Source of the DNA: Planctomycetales bacterium
Lineage (GTDB): Bacteria; Planctomycetota; Planctomycetia; Pirellulales; Thermoguttaceae
DNA length: 10,523 bases
Direction: 5' to 3'
Assembly (NCBI GenBank): GCA_007122045.1
Contig: SKJM01000319.1
Location: 1 to 10,523 of the forward strand
A program made the position numbers and the translations under genes. This document shows, in pieces, positions 6,768 to 10,523 of the stretch. The stretch's first letter is position 1, and every line of letters starts with the position of its first letter. The notes under the pieces were generated by a model that saw only the letters and a program-made list of their open reading frames with translations, had not been told where the DNA came from and ran no database searches.

Positions 6768-7646
6768 CTACCAGATTTCCAGTTCCCGCTCGAGTTCCAC
6801 ATCGAGCCGTTCGTGGACTTGGCTGCGGATCAGGTCGATCAGGCGAATGACGTCCTGCGCGGTGCACTCGGGCTCGGCGATGATGAAATTGGCGTGCCGG
6901 TCGCTGACCACGGCGCCGCCGATGCGGGTACCCTTCAGCCCGGCCTCCTCGATCAATTCCGCCGCGCTGATCCCCCGCGGATTCTTGAACACACAGCCGG
7001 CGCACTGGTGCCCCATCGGCTGCGATTGCTTCTTGAGGATCCAGTTTTTCTGCATGCGGCGGGCGAGATCGACCGGGGCGTCTTCCTCCAACTGGAAGGA
7101 GGCTTCGAGGATCGCCAGGTCGTCGAGGCTGCTGGTGCGGTAGCTGAAGTGCATTTCGTCGCGGGTGCGTTCGATCACGTCGCCGGTGTGGGTGACGACG
7201 GCAGCCCGGGCGGTCCACTGGCCGACGTCGCCTGCGTGGGTTCCGGCGTTTCCGTGCAGGGCGCCGCCGAGGGTGCCGGGGATTCCGATGAGCACCTCCA
7301 AGCCTGCCAACCCCTCGTGGCAGGCCGTGGTCACCACCCGACCTAACAGCGCGCCGCCGCCGGCGGTCAGCGCCGCGCCGCGGACGTCGATGGCGGCGAA
7401 GGCGGGCGCCGCGAGCCGGATGACCATGCCGGGCACGCCCTCGTCGCGCACGAGGATGTTCGAGCCGCCGCCCAACACGCGCACGGGGATTTCCTCCTGG
7501 GCGCATCGAGCGATCAGCCCGATCAACTCGTCCTGGGTTCGCGGTTCGGCGAAGTACTCAGCAGCCCCCCCCAATTGGAACCACGTATGCATGGCCAGGG
7601 GCTCATCGCGGCGAACAATCTTCTCGAATCCACTAAAACTTCCCAT
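6768..7646 (-). CDS. murB: UDP-N-acetylenolpyruvoylglucosamine reductase (MurB)
   Basis: Cytosolic FAD enzyme that reduces UDP-GlcNAc-enolpyruvate with NADPH to UDP-MurNAc, the second committed step of peptidoglycan synthesis. The protein has 292 residues. The FAD-binding motifs are HTWFQLGG (20-27), LGGGSNILV (58-66) and GIPGTLGGALHGNAG (121-135). FSYRTSS (167-173) supplies the active-site Tyr-Arg, GCVFKNP (217-223) the proton-donor loop and the Glu near 288 the C-terminal acid. It lacks the extra loop of E. coli-type enzymes, so it is a shorter type II form. The donor position, Ser in E. coli, is Cys218, a substitution also found in other MurBs. No ATG upstream extends the reading frame; the Shine-Dalgarno is weak (GGAAG, far from the start). 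It shows that the host makes peptidoglycan precursors. Confidence 0.97.
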   Translation of the reverse strand: MGSFSGFEKIVRRDEPLAMHTWFQLGGAAEYFAEPRTQDELIGLIARCAQEEIPVRVLGGGSNILVRDEGVPGMVIRLAAPAFAAIDVRGAALTAGGGALLGRVVTTACHEGLAGLEVLIGIPGTLGGALHGNAGTHAGDVGQWTARAAVVTHTGDVIERTRDEMHFSYRTSSLDDLAILEASFQLEEDAPVDLARRMQKNWILKKQSQPMGHQCAGCVFKNPRGISAAELIEEAGLKGTRIGGAVVSDRHANFIIAEPECTAQDVIRLIDLIRSQVHERLDVELERELEIW

Positions 7647-7799
7647 GTCTCTTAGCTTCCGTATCTATCCAGTAGGGCCTCCGGTCGCAGGCACGAGCCG
7701 TTGGCTTCATCTCGGCCCTTCAGGTTACGTGGAAGCGCGCCGCGAGGCAAGGTGTCCCCCCGCGCTGCCGTAGACAATTGACCCACGACAGTGCCCATC

Positions 7800-7830
7800 T
7801 TGCCTTGTCTCGGTGGCGCGGCGGTATAAT
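7800..7830 (+). promoter_or_regulatory. Candidate promoter of the RidA-family gene in the divergent murB/ridA spacer
   Basis: TATAAT at 7825-7830 is a perfect -10 box. TTGCCT at 7800-7805 matches four of six -35 positions, with a rather long 19-bp spacer. It sits about 50 nt before the ATG at 7882. The rest of the 235-nt spacer (7647-7881) shows only a weak possible minus-strand promoter for murB (TTGCCT at 7750-7745, TAACCT at 7727-7722). Confidence 0.5.
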
Positions 7831-7870
7831 CGGGCGTTCGTTCTTCCATCTGTCACCCCAGCGCTGTCCC

Positions 7871-7875
7871 AGGAG
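7871..7875 (+). promoter_or_regulatory. Ribosome binding site of the RidA-family gene
   Basis: AGGAG six bases before ATG 7882; it fixes the start of this small gene. Confidence 0.85.
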
Positions 7876-7881
7876 TGAAGC

Positions 7882-8268
7882 ATGAGTCGCGACATCATCT
7901 TACCCGACGAGGATCGGGACCTCTACGAACGCCTCCATTTCGCCTCCGCCGTGCGTGCCGGCCCCTTGCTCCTGTGCGCGGGGCAGATCGGCGTGGATTC
8001 CGAAGGCCGCGTGCCGAACGAACCACAGGAAGAGTTTCGCAACGCTTGGCGGGGGGTGGGCCGGGTGCTCGAGGAGGCCGGCCTCGGCTACGAACATATC
8101 GTCGAGTACACGACGTACCACGTGGGGCTGCACGCCCACTTAGAGGCGTTCATGGCCGTGCGCGACGAGTTCATTCGCCCGCCGTGGCCCGCCTGGACGG
8201 CCATCGGCATTTCCGAACTCGCCGTTGCCGGCGCCCGCGTCGAAATTCGCGCGATCGCGGCGAGTTGA
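7882..8268 (+). CDS. RidA (YjgF/YER057c/UK114) family protein lacking the deaminase arginine
   Basis: Small cytosolic protein of the chorismate-mutase-like RidA fold, usually a homotrimer. The 128-residue length is normal. Family features are LLLCAGQIGVDSEGRV (29-44), FRNAWRGVGRVLEEAGLGYEHIVEYTTY (52-79) and ARVEIRAIA (118-126). Canonical RidA hydrolyses reactive enamines/imines from PLP enzymes and needs an arginine (about Arg105) in the block P-x-R-[ST]-x-x-[EG]-[VI]. Here that block is PAWTAIGIS, and residue 105 is Trp. It is therefore probably not a RidA-type deaminase but one of the divergent subgroups, some of which act on other substrates or bind ligands. It is the only plus-strand gene seen, divergent from murB with its own promoter and convergent with the unknown gene at 8308. 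Family confident; activity unknown. Confidence 0.93.
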   Translation: MSRDIILPDEDRDLYERLHFASAVRAGPLLLCAGQIGVDSEGRVPNEPQEEFRNAWRGVGRVLEEAGLGYEHIVEYTTYHVGLHAHLEAFMAVRDEFIRPPWPAWTAIGISELAVAGARVEIRAIAAS

Positions 8269-8283
8269 GCCCGCGCCGCGGGC
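8269..8283. terminator. GC-rich hairpin between convergent genes, possible terminator
   Basis: GCCCGC, loop GCC, GCGGGC begins directly after the ridA stop codon. Its place between convergent genes fits a bidirectional terminator, but there is no T-run on either side. Confidence 0.35.
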
Positions 8284-8307
8284 GGCCCGCCGTACGGCTC
8301 GATATGG

Positions 8308-9018
8308 CTACTTTCCCTCGCGTCCGGTGTCCAGAGCGGGAAGCCCGACCAGTCCACCCAATTTGCGGATCTCTTGCAGCGCCTGGGAAGCCTCCTCAAT
8401 TCGCAGGGAAACCTTATCGGCATCGGGGATGACCAGCAGATCGGCTTCGACGATTGGCTTGCTTTTTTTCATATGCGTAGCAAACTGGCGGCACAACGCT
8501 GAGATAAGAAAGGCGATATCGTCCCAATCAAGCGGCGACGTAAGTAGAACCTTGTTGGCCCGGTCTCGCAATTGAAGCAGGCCCGCCGGCGACAGTTTCC
8601 CGCCTCGATCCTGCCAATTCGGGGCCCAGTATACGCCATTGATCTTTCCCTCTTTGTCTTCTGCGTCGCTGGTTGGCCGATCCATCCTGCCGCGCATTTC
8701 GCGTACAACGGCAGGATGATGGTACAACCGTGGGAAATGCTCCCGAACAAGCCGGGCAGCACGTTGAAGCATAGCCTTCGCAGGCGTCTCCTCCACCTGG
8801 GAAGCAATGGCGGCAACCTCATCATCATCCGACAGGGCGAGGATTACCTGAATTACGCCTGGAGAAACGCGTGAAGCCAACTGTTCGATGTCCAGATCTT
8901 CGTTCGCGACTGCTTGTTTCGCGGCAGCGAGCCGTCGGCTATCGTCGACGAGCGCAAACAACTCGTGAAGGTCGCTATCAAGTGGCTCAATGCCGGTTAT
9001 CGGTTCTTGGTCAGGCAT
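8308..9018 (-). CDS. Conserved-looking hypothetical protein, 236 aa, last gene of an unrecognised operon
   Basis: I do not recognise this protein. It is acidic, probably mostly helical and soluble, with no signal peptide or membrane segment. The N-terminal third (about 10-75) is Asp/Glu-rich. The middle contains HFPRLYHHPAVVREMRGRMD (94-113). NGVYWAPNWQDRGGKLS (127-143) is aromatic-rich and may be a short sheet. DWDDIAFLISALCRQFATHMKK (164-185) is a likely amphipathic helix, and the C-terminus (about 203-220) a possible coiled coil. No catalytic motif is evident. The start at 9018 lies 4 nt past the stop of the 377-codon gene, with purine-rich AAGG sequences upstream, so the two are almost certainly translated together. 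The DNA is less GC-rich than murB or fhs, which may suggest transfer. It could be an accessory or regulatory partner of the upstream protein. Confidence 0.75.
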   Translation of the reverse strand: MPDQEPITGIEPLDSDLHELFALVDDSRRLAAAKQAVANEDLDIEQLASRVSPGVIQVILALSDDDEVAAIASQVEETPAKAMLQRAARLVREHFPRLYHHPAVVREMRGRMDRPTSDAEDKEGKINGVYWAPNWQDRGGKLSPAGLLQLRDRANKVLLTSPLDWDDIAFLISALCRQFATHMKKSKPIVEADLLVIPDADKVSLRIEEASQALQEIRKLGGLVGLPALDTGREGK

Positions 9019-9022
9019 TCCT

Positions 9023-10156
9023 TCATACCTTGGTGTATCCGATCGTTTCGCGGGTTGGGGTATTGCTCCGGCGGCGTTGAGCGAACGCTTCTTCGCTATA
9101 TTCGTGACCGGAAGCTAATCCGCAGAGCAGCGGACGGTTCTGATCACCGGCCAATTCGGGCTTCGGCGCGCGTTTCTCCCGACACTTGATCCAGGCAGGT
9201 TCGTCGACCGCGTTCAGTTCACCATAGAGTTGTTTTCGAAAACGAAAACGCCCTGACCAATTCTGTATTGTTTGTGGGTAACGATGGCTGCTGAAATCAT
9301 AGGTACCGAATACATCCAGCAACTCGTCACGACGGTATCCAGCGTAAACGCGGCGTACTATAGGTTCACTTTGGGGCTGTGTAATCTGTTCGACTACATC
9401 ATCGGGCCAACATGGATTGCCATTACGGTTCAACAGGACATCAGCCCATTTGTCAGGGTGCTTTGCAAGAAACTGCTCGACTCCGCGCCGGATCGAGTCC
9501 GTCATGCCGGCGGTGCGGATAAACTCACCCAGGAACCATGCGTCAAGATTCCAGCGTTCCACGAACTGCTTTTCCAGCACACAGGCGAAGTGCTCGGCAA
9601 TCCTCGACTCATCGCGGCGATCGAGTACGAGGAGCATACGAAACGCGAATGCGACAATCTCCTCTCTTGTGTGCAGCGCTCTCGCCCACGTTTCCCGGTC
9701 CACTTCGTCCGGATACGCGATGGCGGCGGCAACCACCTGCTGCACCTGCCGCGCGGTGGCATAGCTGGGCGTAGCCACGACCAGCGGCAACGCCGAGCGG
9801 ACGCCGCTGCGAAGCAGCGGATGGCCGGTCAACTCGGCCACGCGAAAGACTCGGGTGAACGGTTCCTGTAGCGACTGTCGCTTTTCGCAGTCCGGTTCGA
9901 GTTCCGGCGGTTCCAGGACCACCTGCACCGCGTAACGGGCTTGCGTCCACCCGCGCGCAACGGCCCTGTGCTGCTCCTGCGTGACCGCCTCGTCCTGCAA
10001 GAGGGCAATGACAACGTCCTCCGGGAACTCTTCCACTTTGCCATGACCGACCGGCAGCGGTGCCGGGGCGAGAAGGCGGTCGTAGATCTGCCGTGCCAAT
10101 TCGTCCGGCGCAAGACGGCTTGCCCATTGTCGGGCGTGCTCAGGAAGTATGGCCAT
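9023..10156 (-). CDS. Hypothetical protein, 377 aa, probably helical; unknown function
   Basis: I do not recognise this protein. ATG 10156 has GAGG seven bases upstream, a good ribosome binding site. Residues about 10-240 look like successive amphipathic helices (DELARQIYDRLL, PEDVVIALLQ, TWARALHTREEIVAFAFRMLLVLD, AEHFACVLEKQFVERW), suggesting an alpha-helical scaffold. Residues about 245-325 are richer in Trp, Tyr, Phe and Arg (NPCWPDD, TYDFSSHRYP, NWSGRFRFRKQLYG), a possible second domain. The tail (330-377) is basic and probably disordered. There is no signal peptide, membrane span or recognised catalytic motif. The gene is followed four bases later by the 236-codon gene and preceded by a 200-base spacer with a branched inverted repeat. 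The region around 9240-9300 is clearly AT-richer than the rest of the window. A role in a mobile or defence-type block is possible but only a guess. Confidence 0.75.
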   Translation of the reverse strand: MAILPEHARQWASRLAPDELARQIYDRLLAPAPLPVGHGKVEEFPEDVVIALLQDEAVTQEQHRAVARGWTQARYAVQVVLEPPELEPDCEKRQSLQEPFTRVFRVAELTGHPLLRSGVRSALPLVVATPSYATARQVQQVVAAAIAYPDEVDRETWARALHTREEIVAFAFRMLLVLDRRDESRIAEHFACVLEKQFVERWNLDAWFLGEFIRTAGMTDSIRRGVEQFLAKHPDKWADVLLNRNGNPCWPDDVVEQITQPQSEPIVRRVYAGYRRDELLDVFGTYDFSSHRYPQTIQNWSGRFRFRKQLYGELNAVDEPAWIKCREKRAPKPELAGDQNRPLLCGLASGHEYSEEAFAQRRRSNTPTRETIGYTKV

Positions 10157-10196
10157 CGATTTGCCTCAAGTCAATCACTCTAATGTTCATCATGGT

Positions 10197-10282
10197 ACTG
10201 CGATGAACCGCTTCCGGGTAGCCGACCGTTCCTTCCCGAGCTTCCGGGGTGGGCTTCGTCATCCCGGTCGGCGCATCGCAGT
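10197..10282. other. Branched inverted repeat in the leader of the unknown operon (structured RNA or mobile-element remnant)
   Basis: ACTGCGATG (10197-10205) pairs with CATCGCAGT (10274-10282), nine perfect pairs. GCCGACCG (10221-10228) pairs with CGGTCGGC (10265-10272), eight perfect pairs. The two stems are stacked with 1 nt on one side and 15 nt on the other; the 15 nt contain a small CCG-CTTC-CGG hairpin (10208-10217). The enclosed loop can form CCCG/CGGG (10235-10238 and 10245-10248). The result is a compact branched fold of 86 nt in the 200-base spacer before ATG 10156, which shows no convincing gene. The pairing is seen; a function is not known. Confidence 0.6.
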
Positions 10283-10356
10283 TTGTCTGGACGGCAAAAC
10301 CCGGGCAATTGATCCCATCGAGCGCGCGGGGGACGTGCAGCGTACGATTCAGGTCA

Positions 10357-10523
10357 TTACGCCTGCCGGGCATCCTCCCAAGGACTCGTCCGTGCCAGAC
10401 GGCGCAAAAACTCCTCTTGCACCTCAAGCGGTGTGCAAGGGTCGGCCTCCACGTTGTGGAGAACCTGCCGCTCTTCGTCGTCGGTTTGCATCTTGAAACG
10501 CCACTGATGGCAAGAATCCGGAA
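10357..10523 (-). CDS. C-terminal end of an unrecognised protein, N-terminus outside window
   Basis: The minus-strand frame is open from the window edge to TAA at 10357-10359, giving at least 54 residues. The visible end starts around CHQWRFKMQTDDEE and finishes with LARTSPWEDARQA; it is acidic, hydrophilic and probably helical. The codon choice looks like real coding sequence. An internal ATG at 10491 would give a 44-residue protein, but it has no Shine-Dalgarno sequence, so a longer gene coming in from outside is more likely. It is in the same direction as the two unknown genes downstream, separated by 200 bases, and may be the first part of the same unit. No family recognised. Confidence 0.6.
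   Translation of the reverse strand, partial: PDSCHQWRFKMQTDDEERQVLHNVEADPCTPLEVQEEFLRRLARTSPWEDARQA

Noticed and set aside
5707..7506. Minus-strand 599-codon Arg/Pro-rich frame overlapping murB and ftsQ
   Set aside because: Out-of-frame shadow; arginine-rich translation typical of a shifted frame in GC-rich DNA, and it covers clear murB and ftsQ coding.
7652..7849. Minus-strand 65-codon frame in the murB/ridA spacer
   Set aside because: It runs through the likely ridA promoter, has no ribosome binding site and no recognisable composition.
9272..9871. Plus-strand 199-codon frame opposite the 377-codon gene
   Set aside because: No ribosome binding site and no motif; the minus-strand frame is longer, has a good ribosome binding site and is coupled to its downstream neighbour.
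10140..10427. Minus-strand 95-codon frame across the spacer of the unknown operon
   Set aside because: It overlaps the end of the incoming gene and the start of the 377-codon gene, contains the inverted-repeat structure, and has no good ribosome binding site; spacer with structure is the better reading.

Overview
The window is GC-rich and nearly fully coded, and it looks like chromosomal DNA of a planctomycete, probably near the Pirellulales. This assignment is an inference. It rests on a murB-ftsQ pair with no ftsA/ftsZ beside it, TATAAT-type -10 boxes, and short palindromic intergenic repeats that resemble ones I remember from planctomycete genomes. No rRNA, tRNA, CRISPR array or transposase gene was seen.

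Positions 1-5608, read on the minus strand, hold a one-carbon module. In transcription order it encodes a small corrinoid protein, a methylenetetrahydrofolate reductase fused to a MetV-like cysteine-rich domain, an AcsE/MtgA-type methyltetrahydrofolate:corrinoid methyltransferase, formate-tetrahydrofolate ligase, and (51 nt further on) the N-terminal part of a MagIII-like DNA glycosylase that runs off the window. Together the first four products would link formate, 10-formyl-THF, methylene-THF, methyl-THF and a methyl-corrinoid protein. FolD would have to come from elsewhere. No acetyl-CoA synthase, substrate:corrinoid methyltransferase or homocysteine-binding module is visible, so the direction of flux is open: oxidation of methyl groups to formate, or supply of methyl groups. 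A promoter with a perfect TATAAT and a strong ribosome binding site precede the corrinoid gene. Two spacers inside the module carry palindromic repeats.

Positions 5883-7646 (minus) carry murB and ftsQ, three bases apart, a remnant of a division/cell-wall cluster. GC-rich hairpins lie between ftsQ and the one-carbon promoter. Divergent from murB, a RidA-family gene (7882-8268, plus) has its own promoter and ribosome binding site; its protein has Trp in place of the deaminase arginine.

Positions 8308-10523 (minus) form a different block that is AT-richer in places. It holds the C-terminal end of an unknown protein, a 200-base spacer with a branched inverted-repeat structure, and two tightly coupled genes of 377 and 236 codons that I do not recognise. 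This block is the best candidate for something undescribed, but the sequence alone gives no function.
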